Shown: positions 1-8,013 of the stretch, piece after piece
Layout: each line of letters starts with the position of its first letter
How positions within the stretch are numbered: the stretch's first letter is position 1
DNA from: Cyclostephanos tholiformis
Taxonomy: Eukaryota; Bacillariophyta; Thalassiosirophyceae; Thalassiosirales; Thalassiosiraceae
Length of the DNA: 12,735 nucleotides
Reading direction: 5' to 3'
NCBI GenBank assembly: GCA_036939975.1
Contig: JALLPB010004406.1
Span: 1-12,735 of the forward strand
Notes under the pieces: model-generated
Databases searched by the model: none
Told to the model about the DNA's origin: nothing
What the model saw: the letters and a program-made list of their open reading frames with translations, nothing else
Program-made: the position numbers and the translations under genes

Positions 1-14
1 GACAGGATTCTGAG
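1..14 (+). repeat. 3' end of the 5' LTR (truncated by window edge)
   Basis: GACAGGATTCTGAG is identical to 7967-7980 at the end of the 3' LTR. The following A (15 and 7981) also matches, then the two sequences diverge. The LTR therefore ends at position 14 or 15. It does not end in the usual CA. The remainder of this LTR is upstream of the window. Confidence 0.7.
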
Positions 15-31
15 AGGTTATGAGCAATCGC
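15..31 (+). other. Probable primer-binding site, antisense to a Met-tRNA anticodon arm
   Basis: Directly after the LTR end comes AGGTTATGAGCAATCGC. Its reverse complement, GCGATTGCTCATAACCT, contains CTCATAA, which fits tRNA positions 32-38 with a CAU (Met) anticodon, U33 and A37-A38. Drosophila copia is known to prime from a half-tRNA of initiator Met, and its site begins GGTTATGGGCCC. The parallel in position and sequence suggests internal (half-tRNA) priming rather than priming from the tRNA 3' end. The match to the stem side (AATCGC) is less certain, because it does not obviously pair as an anticodon stem. Confidence 0.55.
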
Positions 32-216
32 TCCGCTACGCTTCGCGATTAATCGGCCTCACCTTCGGCTCGGCAACTCCCCCCATCATCGCCTCTTTCC
101 ACCTATTTTCTTCAGCCGGTCCACGGTCAACGGCCGCCTGATCGCGTTGCTTCCCCATCCTCTGCTCTTCGCTGAGTTACCACTTACTACATACTACAAC
201 AAAAACACAACCTCCT
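15..216 (+). other. Retrotransposon leader (untranslated), with a 10-codon upstream ORF
   Basis: The leader is about 200 nt between the LTR end and gag. AATCGC (26-31) and GCGATT (45-50) can form a 6-bp stem overlapping the primer-binding site. The only ATG ahead of gag is at 20, inside the primer-binding site; it opens a 10-codon frame ending with TAA at 50-52. The last part before gag (about 190-216) is A/C-rich and looks unstructured, as is common just before a start codon. No other feature is seen. Confidence 0.5.
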
Positions 217-3200
217 ATGTCATCCCAACACGACGACCAGGACGCCCACCGTCGACGATCCCTTCGTTTGTTGGGCGTCGATCCCGACGTCGCGAACGAT
301 CGCGACGACAATCCCCCTCCCCCAGACGACTTGCCCCTCGACGGCGATACGCCGCTCGACTTGAGCCAACCGCTCCTGTCTCCTCCCCTTCCACCGGATG
401 CCACGTTTACCATCGTCAATCGTGGTCACCACGGCCGCCCTACCACCAACCCACGCGATGCAGTCCCCCTGGTCATCATCAATCCACCGGTCCCGCTACA
501 TAATCAATTTGAACGCCTCGGCCAGGACGACACCGCCTCTACCGTCTCGGCCGATCTTATCGAGACAAGGTTCGGTGGCCTCGACGATGACATGGCTTAT
601 CCCCCCTCGGCTACCGACGATGCCCTCGCGGCCATAGCTCGTGCAACCGACGATACCATTGCGGAAATTAATGCTATCCCAAACTCGTCTCCAGTTTTCA
701 GCGAGGATCTCCATCGTCTCGAAACGTCCATTACATCGAGAATATCGTCGGAGATCGGCAAGATTTCGTCTGAGATGGGCGTGATGGGGGACACCATTTC
801 GTCTCTCTTCTCCTCCCTTCACCAAAGCTTGGCCAACACGACAACAGAGCTAATCGCAGATATCTCCCAGATGAACGCGAACATGCAACTTTTTAAGGAA
901 CGGGTCAACAACGACCACATTTCGGTCACTGCTGCTCTCACCACGCTCTCCGGTAACACTGCCCGACTCTCGGAGGAAACTACGGCTCTGTCGGCTCGTG
1001 TGGTCGAACACCAGGACCATCTCGAGAATCTCCTTGGCTTCGAAGAGGCTCGCCGGATTCAAATGGACGACCACTGCCGTTCTATCGCGGACCTCCATTC
1101 CACCGTCGACGGGGCTACCACGGCCGCTGCTACCCAGACCCTCCGCTTCACCGCGCAGCTTGATGGCCTTCGCTCGACGACGGAGACGACCACCACCGCC
1201 CTTTGGTCCGACATTAACGACCTCCGCGGCCGCATCATCCCTGGTCTTCGGGAACAATCCTCTTCCCTCGCCCTCTCCGTCAAACGTTTGGAAGACAGGG
1301 TCGACGCCTACACGTCTAGTCAAGTTCTTACCCCGCCACTGGCTCCCACTCCGCCTACGAATCCTAGCAACCCGGTGGATGTCGCACCTTGGGAAACCCT
1401 CCCTTCGGACCCATCGTGGTACCCTCGACAGTCCGCGGCTGCACGTGTCGTTGATACAGTGGACGACGCTCCCCGGCTACCCTCGCCTCGCCACCCCCCT
1501 ACTACTCCTTGGTACTCCCGCCCGTCTACAGTCCGCTTCGATGACCCGGCTGGTCGTCACCCGACCTTTGACGACTCGCCTGGTCGACACCGTGCCCGCC
1601 CACACCCAGTCTCAACTCCGACATTTTCCGACGACGAGGAGGCTCCACTTATGGGGGGGCGCATCACGTCGCCACGCTCTACGGACAAGGAACGGCAGGC
1701 CAGGAAATTAAACATCAGTCGTCATGATGTTGCTAACCTTGCCTGCTCCGACTACCACGGCGGCCAGCACGGGGTCAAGGACCTCTCGATTCAGTTCATC
1801 CATGCATGCGGGTACCAATCATTCTCCTCTACGGAATGCGCCGATGATATTCTCCCCTGCTATAGCCACATCAGACTCCTCCACCGAAAGATCCGCCAGG
1901 CTTGGTACAATCCTCGGACATTGACATCTGGCCCTTCCGTCGATCGCATCCTGGAGAAAGGCCTCACCGTTCTTCCCAAACTTCGCGACACCGACGCCAA
2001 AGGTACCGTCGCGTTTTACGAACGCCTCCAACAGGTCTCCGCCGCCTACCTCATACCACTCATGCCTTTTGACGCCATCTGCTTACGCAACAACTACGAG
2101 GGTCTGTTCCCCCCTGGTTTGGGTACGGACGCGTACGCGGAATGCTGTGCGGCGGTCCTCGAGGTCCTTCCCCGCCTACTCCCGGATTCGAACACCGAAA
2201 TTGGCGCGCTCATATCCGCGGTGTCGAATGCGTCTCGCAATGGATACGACCTCCTTTGGCGTATTTTGGAGCTTTACGTGCCGGGCTTCGACCCTACGGT
2301 CCCTATCGCTCAACCCACCTGGTCGCGTGATTCTACCATTCTGGACTTCTGCCAGAGCCACCTTCTGTACTTCCGTCTCCAGGCTAAAAAGCACGTCTTC
2401 TTCACCGCCCGTGACCGCACTAACATCTTCCTCCGGGCCGTTGCTCCCTCCAAATACGCCGACGTCGTGACAACAATCATGACGAGTGTTGACACTTATC
2501 GCCACCCCGATGACGACGGTCACCTTCCTGACCAGTTTCGACTCAACGAGATCGCCATGCTCATCCACAACAATGCCAAACACCGTACTCGAGACATCCA
2601 TACCCCACGTCTCAACCGCACCGCGATCACCACTACATACCCGGACGACGCCGACGAGTATCACGCCGACTCGGATGACCCACACCTCCTCGTCCAAGGT
2701 TACACCCCTCGGGTCCTCCGCGTCGACCGCCATAAAAACCCGGCGGGACATCGCCCATCGACGTGCACACGACAGTCCTCCTCTCATTTCGATGGCCGTT
2801 ATGGCGATCGCGGTGTCGCCGACAAACGCGCCGGGGATGACAGACATGGTGACCGCGGCGCCGCCGAATCCCCCGCAACCGCAAGGTACAACCGTCCGGA
2901 CCAACGGCGTCGTCCGTACAAACCGGGGGTCCAATGTGCCGCCTGCAAACGCCTCGGACACGAAGCGACAACCTGCGACATGCTCGCCATTGCCCTGTTT
3001 CTTGATCGCTACAAGAAGCAGAACCTCAGTGCCTCCGATAAAGACACCATCGAACAACAGTGGCTCACCCGTTGGAAAGATAAACTGGGGATGCCCGCCC
3101 GTACCCCACGTCAGGTCATGCGGACTTTCTGCGATTCTAACAATATCACGGAGGATTTTCTTGACGAGGCAATGGACTGGGACTGCTGGCCGGACTCTGA

Positions 3201-3225
3201 TCTCCCCGACACATCCTCCGCTTGA
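217..3225 (+). CDS. gag: Gag polyprotein of the copia element, 1002 aa
   Basis: Gag forms the virus-like particle and packages the element RNA. The ATG at 217 is the first substantial start after the leader. In order: a Pro/Asp-rich, low-complexity N-terminus (about 1-150); a long heptad-like, Ser/Thr/Leu-rich segment predicted by eye to be coiled coil (about 160-368); a Pro-rich linker (about 370-490); a globular helical part (about 496-795) that is the likely capsid; a basic Arg/His/Gly-rich stretch (about 830-900); and a CCHC zinc knuckle with C907, C910, H915 and C920 (spacing C-x2-C-x4-H-x4-C), the nucleocapsid signature. It ends at TGA (3223-3225), after which the same frame stays open into protease. 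At 1002 residues it is far longer than typical copia Gag (roughly 300-500); the extra length is mostly the N-terminal half. Confidence 0.9.
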   Translation: MSSQHDDQDAHRRRSLRLLGVDPDVANDRDDNPPPPDDLPLDGDTPLDLSQPLLSPPLPPDATFTIVNRGHHGRPTTNPRDAVPLVIINPPVPLHNQFERLGQDDTASTVSADLIETRFGGLDDDMAYPPSATDDALAAIARATDDTIAEINAIPNSSPVFSEDLHRLETSITSRISSEIGKISSEMGVMGDTISSLFSSLHQSLANTTTELIADISQMNANMQLFKERVNNDHISVTAALTTLSGNTARLSEETTALSARVVEHQDHLENLLGFEEARRIQMDDHCRSIADLHSTVDGATTAAATQTLRFTAQLDGLRSTTETTTTALWSDINDLRGRIIPGLREQSSSLALSVKRLEDRVDAYTSSQVLTPPLAPTPPTNPSNPVDVAPWETLPSDPSWYPRQSAAARVVDTVDDAPRLPSPRHPPTTPWYSRPSTVRFDDPAGRHPTFDDSPGRHRARPHPVSTPTFSDDEEAPLMGGRITSPRSTDKERQARKLNISRHDVANLACSDYHGGQHGVKDLSIQFIHACGYQSFSSTECADDILPCYSHIRLLHRKIRQAWYNPRTLTSGPSVDRILEKGLTVLPKLRDTDAKGTVAFYERLQQVSAAYLIPLMPFDAICLRNNYEGLFPPGLGTDAYAECCAAVLEVLPRLLPDSNTEIGALISAVSNASRNGYDLLWRILELYVPGFDPTVPIAQPTWSRDSTILDFCQSHLLYFRLQAKKHVFFTARDRTNIFLRAVAPSKYADVVTTIMTSVDTYRHPDDDGHLPDQFRLNEIAMLIHNNAKHRTRDIHTPRLNRTAITTTYPDDADEYHADSDDPHLLVQGYTPRVLRVDRHKNPAGHRPSTCTRQSSSHFDGRYGDRGVADKRAGDDRHGDRGAAESPATARYNRPDQRRRPYKPGVQCAACKRLGHEATTCDMLAIALFLDRYKKQNLSASDKDTIEQQWLTRWKDKLGMPARTPRQVMRTFCDSNNITEDFLDEAMDWDCWPDSDLPDTSSA

Positions 3226-3262
3226 CTAGGGTCCGGTCTTACTGGATGCGTCCGGTTTGACC
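3223..3262 (+). promoter_or_regulatory. Gag-pol stop codon with type II readthrough context (TGA CTAG)
   Basis: Gag stops at TGA (3223-3225), followed at once by CTAG. UGA-CUAG is the context known to give efficient readthrough in alphavirus nsP3/nsP4 and in several animal genes. Downstream the same frame is open through 3226-4800. The first in-frame ATG is at 3667, already past the protease active-site codon (3625), so Pol cannot be made from its own start. A weak stem could form just downstream: GGTCCGG (3230-3236) with CCG (3252-3254) and GACC (3259-3262), leaving a 4-nt bulge. That fold is speculative. Confidence 0.75.
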
Positions 3263-4803
3263 ATATCCCTCCGACGGGTACCCCCGATCCGGGTTTGCCC
3301 CCACCCGCTCCTGACCCAACTTCTTCCATCGATATTACCATCCCTCCCCCACCTCCGGCCGAACCTCCTCCATCACCTGGTCCCACTGATCTCCCCGACG
3401 GATCTCTCGCATCCCACATACTACGCGACCCTCTCTTCCCCACGCCGGGCTGTCCCCCTACCACATACGAACCGGACGACATCAACCTCATCGACCGTAC
3501 GGTTGGGAACCCTCCCTCCTCCCCACGGGTTTGCCGCACCGTCATCAGAATAACTACACAGCCCCGAGTTTTCGGCATCTCTCCTGCCAGCAGTTGTTCT
3601 ATCACAACCCGAAAACTCCTCGTCGACGGCGGTGCTAACATTTGCGTCACTGGAGATCTCACAACGATGGTCAGTGTCGACGACATACCACCCATGCCTA
3701 TTGCCGTCGCCCTTGCCGGCTCTACCCCCTCCACGGACGACTGCTGCACCAAGCGTGGCCTCATCCCGTTGGAATGCACGGATGGATCGGTTCACTGGCA
3801 ACTTTGCTACTATTGCGCTAACGTCGTGGAGACCATAGTCTCCCCCCAGGCGATTCTCGCCTCGAGTGATGTCTTCCACACCTGGAAGCAAACGGGTTTC
3901 AAAGATGGCAGGCATGGCACATTACATTTCGACAGTGCCGACGGCCTCGTTTCGATGCACATACCCCTGGAATGCTGTGACGGTCTCTATTACTGCCACT
4001 CGGATGTCATTACGGTCGACCAAACTACGCCCACCCCAGGCTCATTTCGACTCTTTCGGGTCGACCAGCCTCCTCCACCCACTGCACTACGTCGCACGTC
4101 GCGCTACTCCCCGGTATCAAAACGAAAGCAATTGGAATCTGAACTCTGGCTCCTCCGTCTCGGCTCACCCGGCGTTAGCCAACTCGATCGCTTACCTGGA
4201 CACGCCATCGGAATCCCCGCTGAATTCGATCACCACCCCTTCCGTTTTATCGACTTTAAAGCCCAGGCCCGTATCCGGAAACAAGCCGCACAGCGCTCCG
4301 CCATCCGCACCCACGACATCAAATGGCGCTACTACATGGATTTTGGCTTTATGCGCGCGTCCACGGCCGACTTCGGTAAACGCAACAATACCACCGATCG
4401 AGTTGTCTTCTCCTACGACGGGTACTCATCTTACCTCCTTATCGTAGACGACGCCAGCCGCTACATTTGGGTTTTCCTCACTTCGTCGAAGGAACCCCCC
4501 ATCGCCATAGTCTCCCTCTTTCTGACGCAACACGGTCTTGCCGATGGCGGCTGTATCCGCACCGACCAGGGCGGAGAACTGGCACGGAGTATTCGGTTCC
4601 AGGATTCAGTCCTCCGAAACCACAACTATGTCATCGAACCTACCGGATCTGACAGCCCATCACAGAACGGCGCGGTTGAACGGTATAATGACACGTTCGG
4701 CGTTAAAACTCGGACTCTGCTTTACGGATCTGGTCTCCCCGCGAAATACTGGTCGGCCGCTCTCTGCCACGCCGTCTTCCTCCACAACAGACTCGTCCAT
4801 TAG
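3226..4803 (+). CDS. pol: Pol, N-terminal part: protease and integrase core, ending at an in-frame TAG
   Basis: This part is reached only by readthrough of the gag TGA. Residues are counted from 3226. A Pro-rich linker (about 15-60) leads to the aspartic protease, with active-site motif VDGGAN around D134 (DGG in place of DSG/DTG) and a CVTGD stretch as in copia proteases. A pre-integrase region follows (4144-4300), where the usual WHxRLGH is LWLLRLGSPG and no Cys pair is present. The integrase catalytic core has D372 (YMDFG), D447 (RTDQGGE) and E485 (NGAVER), 37 residues apart for the last pair, and P-S-Q-N-G is well kept. The frame then meets TAG at 4801-4803, in the helix after the catalytic Glu where copia integrases continue without a break. 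The truncated product would lack the integrase C-terminus, RT and RNase H. Confidence 0.85.
   Translation, partial: LGSGLTGCVRFDHIPPTGTPDPGLPPPAPDPTSSIDITIPPPPPAEPPPSPGPTDLPDGSLASHILRDPLFPTPGCPPTTYEPDDINLIDRTVGNPPSSPRVCRTVIRITTQPRVFGISPASSCSITTRKLLVDGGANICVTGDLTTMVSVDDIPPMPIAVALAGSTPSTDDCCTKRGLIPLECTDGSVHWQLCYYCANVVETIVSPQAILASSDVFHTWKQTGFKDGRHGTLHFDSADGLVSMHIPLECCDGLYYCHSDVITVDQTTPTPGSFRLFRVDQPPPPTALRRTSRYSPVSKRKQLESELWLLRLGSPGVSQLDRLPGHAIGIPAEFDHHPFRFIDFKAQARIRKQAAQRSAIRTHDIKWRYYMDFGFMRASTADFGKRNNTTDRVVFSYDGYSSYLLIVDDASRYIWVFLTSSKEPPIAIVSLFLTQHGLADGGCIRTDQGGELARSIRFQDSVLRNHNYVIEPTGSDSPSQNGAVERYNDTFGVKTRTLLYGSGLPAKYWSAALCHAVFLHNRLVH
4801..4803 (+). other. In-frame TAG inside integrase, probable inactivating nonsense mutation
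   Basis: TAG follows the HNRLVH stretch, and the same frame continues immediately into TPFEAYFG, a typical copia integrase sequence. The following bases (CACACA) are not a known readthrough context. The stop falls mid-domain rather than at a domain junction, unlike the gag TGA, so decay of this copy is the simplest reading. Confidence 0.8.
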
Positions 4804-7800
4804 CACACATGCACAACGCCATTCGAGGCATACTTTGGCCTCAAGCCTGACCTCTCACGTTTGCGCGTTTTTGGTTCTCGCGTCTGCGTGAAACAGGCTG
4901 GTACTCGCGCAGGTAAACTGGACCGCAACGACTTTACCGGCATCTTTCTCGGGTACACGGCTACGACTCAGAATATCAAATACATCGACCTCACGTCGGG
5001 CATCGTCAAAACTAGTCATCACGCTGACTTCGATGAAGCTTGGTACCTACAACAAACCAGACCACCCGCGGCCCAACTCCTCTACGACCTCGGTGTTGAA
5101 CCTGACGACGGTGTCCCGGACTGCGACATCACCACAGATCCTACCCCTACCGTCACCACACCTACTCCGTGGCCACCGATGAAATCACTGGATACGCTAA
5201 CTCCGTGGCTCGCTCCCCCGGCTTGTCGCGTGTCCCCACTACCCCTTCGCGAAACAGCGGCACCTTGCCTGGAAACACTCCCGTTCCGGCCTCGTACAGC
5301 CGCTGCCGCCACTGTATCCGTCACTCTGCCTACCACTACCCCCCCGGCGGTTCCGTTGGACCTCACACCACATCGACCTTCGGCTTCCCGGACCAAGGCT
5401 AACCTTGCCGCAGAACTCGTCTCTGAGTTCCTCATCTCGAAAAAGGACATCACACCCATCTACCTCTCCCCGTGCCCTTACTTCGCATCCTTCGAGGAAG
5501 AACTTGACCTACGGAAGTTCGATCTTACACGACATACGACTGCCGGTTTAGAATTCGCCAAGGTTGACGGCCATCTTATCCTCGAGGGCATGACACCTAG
5601 CACCCCCGGCGCCAAAATCCCACGTTGGCGCTCGCGACTCAAAGGCACATGGCTCATCCAAATCGGTGTGACAACGGTTCACACCCTTGCCGATGCGCGC
5701 GACACCCTCCTCCGACACGCGACTAGTAACACTCGCCCCGTTGTGCTACTCTTCTCCCACCCGGAAATTCGTCACGCAACTACACACGATGGCCTACCAA
5801 TCGTTTCGTCTGCCCCGTTTCATCAACAGATCCACGACCAACTGAACCGTCATTGGGATTTTGATACGGTGGCTGCACACCTCTTCAAGGTGCCCAATTT
5901 TCAACTTGTCGCGGACGGTGACGTCATCAACTGTGTGACTAAAGCAATGAAACTCACCCGAGGCAAACTTATCCAGATGGACGACTGGAACAACTGGTGG
6001 GAGTCCGAATTCCTCCAACTCGACCAATACCACCGACAGGGTATGTTCAGTGAGCCAGTTCCTCCACCCGATGGCAATGCCATCTTTCACCTCGTATGGA
6101 CGTACACCATCAAGGCCGTTGACGGAAGAAAGAAAGCTCGCTGCGTTTGCGACGGCTCTACCCGCACCGGCCAGGTTCGCGTCCTCGCTGAGACGTATGC
6201 CAACTGCGTCAAACAAACGAGTGCGCGTCTTTTCTACGCTGTCTCCGCCGCCAAAAATATGCTTATCTTTGGTGCAGACGTCTGTAACGCCTTTGCCGAG
6301 GCCTCCGCACCTAAACAACCCTTCTCCATACGCCCAGATAAAGCCTTCAACGAGTGGTGGACCAATCACCTTCACCGCCCCCCGATACCCCCAGGCCACG
6401 TCATCCCCGTGCTCAAGGCAATGCAGGGTCACCCCGAGTCACCGCGACTTTGGGAGAAGCACGCCGACAAAATACTCCGCGGCCTTGGTCTCTCGCCAAC
6501 CGTCCACGAACCTTGCCTTTACTCCGGTACTGTCAACGGCAACCGTATTCTTTTTCTCCGCCAGGTTGACGACTTTGCCATTGCTGCTCCCAACGCCACC
6601 ACCTCCAACATCCTCATGGATCTCATCGACGAAAAACTTTCGGTGCCTATCAAACGTCAAGGTTACCTTGACATGTACAACGGCGTCGATATCCTTCAGA
6701 CACGACACTACATCAAGATACACGTCAAATCGTTCGTCGAGAAAGTCTTTGTTAAACACATCGGCACTTGGATGAAAACTGCCTATCCTACACCCTCTCG
6801 TTCTACACCTCTTCCCTCGAATGACGACTGGCTCAAAAAGTTTAACTCTGCCACCGGTGACCCTGATCCCAAGTCTCAGTCTGCCCTACAAAAACAAATG
6901 CAAATCTCTTATCGGTCCGGTGTTGGTGAACTGATATGGGCCATGACTACCTGCCGCCCCGACCTTGCCTACACAAGCGTAAAACTCTCCCAGTCGAACA
7001 CATGCCCTGCTATCGAACATTACCACGGACTCAAACACGCCCTCAAGTTCCTTTACAATTCCCGCGACGATGGAATATACTTCTGGCGACCTACCCCACG
7101 TATGGAACTCCCTGAAGGTCCACTTCCTCTCATCAATAGCTCCCCTGCGGAACTCCGCCTAGACGGTCGCCCAGAATTCCCCCCACTCATCGCTCATGCG
7201 TATGCTGACTCGGATTGGGCCACCTGCCCTAAAACACGACGTTCCTTTGGTGGTGTTTGTCTCCGACTCGCGGGAGGAACAATCGCCTACAAGTGTCGCT
7301 TCCAATCTACTATCGCAGGGTCTTCCACTGAAGCTGAATTCATGGCCGCTTGCGACACCGGTCGGACGATCCTTTACATTCGAAGTATCCTCTGGGACCT
7401 CGACATTCCCCAAGAAGCAGCAACTCTCCTCTACGAAGATAACGATGGCTGCACCGCGATGGGTAATGCCCAGAAGCCCACCCCGCGCACACGACACATC
7501 GATATCAAATTCTTCACCCTCTGTGACTGGGTCGACCGCGACCTTATGCTCCTCGATCGCATCGACACTTCGATCAACATGGCCGACCACCTCACTAAAG
7601 CCCTACATCCCACGTTGTTTCATCGCCATGCTGATTTCCTTCTCGGACACGTACCTCCCACTTACTCACCCATATACTCGTCAATCATAGGGGAATCACC
7701 AAATACTACTCCCAATATTGACCTTTTTGTGCCCACCTCTTACACCACCCAATTCACAGCCCGCGCTGCACGGGTCCATCGCCCCCTTAAGTCAGACTTC

Positions 7801-7869
7801 TCGGGCAGTCCCTGGATAAGTATCATCTGCATGGATAATACAATTCGATACTCCACGACTGTTACATAA
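4804..7869 (+). pseudogene. pol: Pol, C-terminal part: integrase end, PDZ-like segment, reverse transcriptase, RNase H
   Basis: This part is in frame with the upstream pol but cut off by TAG at 4801. The integrase C-terminal region spans about 4804-5060 (TPFEAYFG, RVFGSRV, GIFLGY). A Thr/Pro-rich linker covers about 5080-5400. A PDZ-like segment lies at about 5539-5772. Reverse transcriptase (RVT_2) covers about 5970-6770: motif KARCVCDGSTRTGQ, first catalytic Asp at 6277-6279 (GADVCNAF), GHPESPRLW, and the catalytic box QVDD at 6562-6573, where Gln replaces the usual Tyr of YVDD. RNase H covers about 7190-7640: YADSDW (Asp at 7207), SSTEAEF (Glu at 7330), EDND (Asp at 7438), RTRHIDIK and DHLTKAL. 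All catalytic acids are present and the frame is otherwise intact to TAA at 7867-7869, so the only visible lesion in Pol is the TAG. Confidence 0.88.
5539..5772 (+). other. PDZ-like segment within Pol, between integrase and RT
   Basis: The translated stretch begins GLEFAKVDGHLILEGM, has a Pro-Gly turn, then LKGTWLIQIGVTTVHTLADA and ends with a hydrophobic strand PVVLLFSHPE. This is the PDZ pattern: a G-hydrophobic first strand, a gap, L-x-G-D/T-x-L-hydrophobic, V-x-x-hydrophobic-x-D-A helix, then a hydrophobic strand. Canonical Ty1/copia Pol has no PDZ domain here. Recognised by pattern only; a divergent linker is the alternative. Confidence 0.45.
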
Positions 7870-7877
7870 CGAATTGT

Positions 7878-7884
7878 GGGGGGG
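7878..7884 (+). other. Polypurine tract (G7)
   Basis: GTGGGGGGG ends one base before TGTTAC, the start of the 3' LTR. This is the expected position for the primer of plus-strand DNA synthesis. Confidence 0.75.
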
Positions 7885-7980
7885 TGTTACGTTATCGTCT
7901 AGTACGTAGCTAACTAAGTACTCTAGCCACTCCTTATCCTTACCGTTCCTATGCATCTGTAGGGACGACAGGATTCTGAG
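7885..7980 (+). repeat. 3' LTR, about 96 bp
   Basis: It starts TGTTAC right after the polypurine tract and ends with the 14-base sequence that also opens the window. This is unusually short for a copia LTR. The start has the standard TG, but the end is GAG (or GAGA if base 7981 is included), not CA. An imperfect inverted repeat CTAGTAC (7899-7905) with GTACT/TAG (7918-7926) lies inside. No clear TATA box or polyadenylation signal is visible. Confidence 0.65.
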
Positions 7981-8013
7981 AAAAAGTGTGGTATTGAAAA
8001 ACAGACCGCAACG
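7981..8013 (+). promoter_or_regulatory. 33-bp gap between LTR and host start codon
   Basis: This is all that separates the LTR from the ATG at 8014. It starts AAAAAG, which may include the right target-site duplication (the left copy is outside the window). The native promoter of the host gene must lie upstream of the retrotransposon, or be replaced by the LTR. The host reading frame is open back to 7963, within the LTR, but with no ATG. Confidence 0.5.

Larger units (their letters stand above)
1..7981 (+). mobile_element. Ty1/copia LTR retrotransposon, CoDi-like, nearly complete
   Basis: The order 5' LTR end, primer-binding site, gag, protease, integrase, reverse transcriptase, RNase H, polypurine tract and 3' LTR is that of Ty1/copia (Pseudoviridae-type) elements, with integrase ahead of RT. 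The first 15 bases recur exactly at 7967-7981 and mark the LTR 3' end. The rest of the 5' LTR and the left target-site duplication lie outside the window, so insertion age and duplication cannot be read. Gag and pol are all in one frame (codons starting at positions equal to 1 mod 3) from 217 to 7869, broken only by TGA at 3223 and TAG at 4801. The + strand is visibly C-rich and G-poor compared with the flanking genes. The diatom CoDi assignment is inferred from remembered family traits (QVDD, no HHCC, long gag). Confidence 0.93.

Noticed and set aside
998..1711. Long alternative frame (237 codons) within gag
   Set aside because: Composition is Arg/Pro/Ser-rich as expected from a shifted frame of C-rich sequence; gag itself has the capsid-like and zinc-knuckle parts.
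2176..3057. Antisense open frame of 293 codons
   Set aside because: It lies opposite gag, has no recognisable domain, and results from the low stop frequency of C-rich gag codons read in reverse.
3223..3225. UGA at the gag end as a selenocysteine codon
   Set aside because: No SECIS-like element can be supported, Cys/Sec is not expected at this junction, and the CTAG context explains the stop better.
5794..6432. Antisense open frame of 212 codons
   Set aside because: It is opposite the reverse transcriptase, whose motifs are clear on the + strand.
7885..7970. 3' LTR ending at the CA of GACGACA (7970), giving canonical TG...CA ends
   Set aside because: The identity with the 5' side continues for 11 more bases after that CA, which would have to be coincidence.
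7967..7981. The 15-base repeat as a target-site duplication
   Set aside because: Copia duplications are about 5 bp, and on the left side the repeat is followed directly by the primer-binding site, so it must be LTR sequence.
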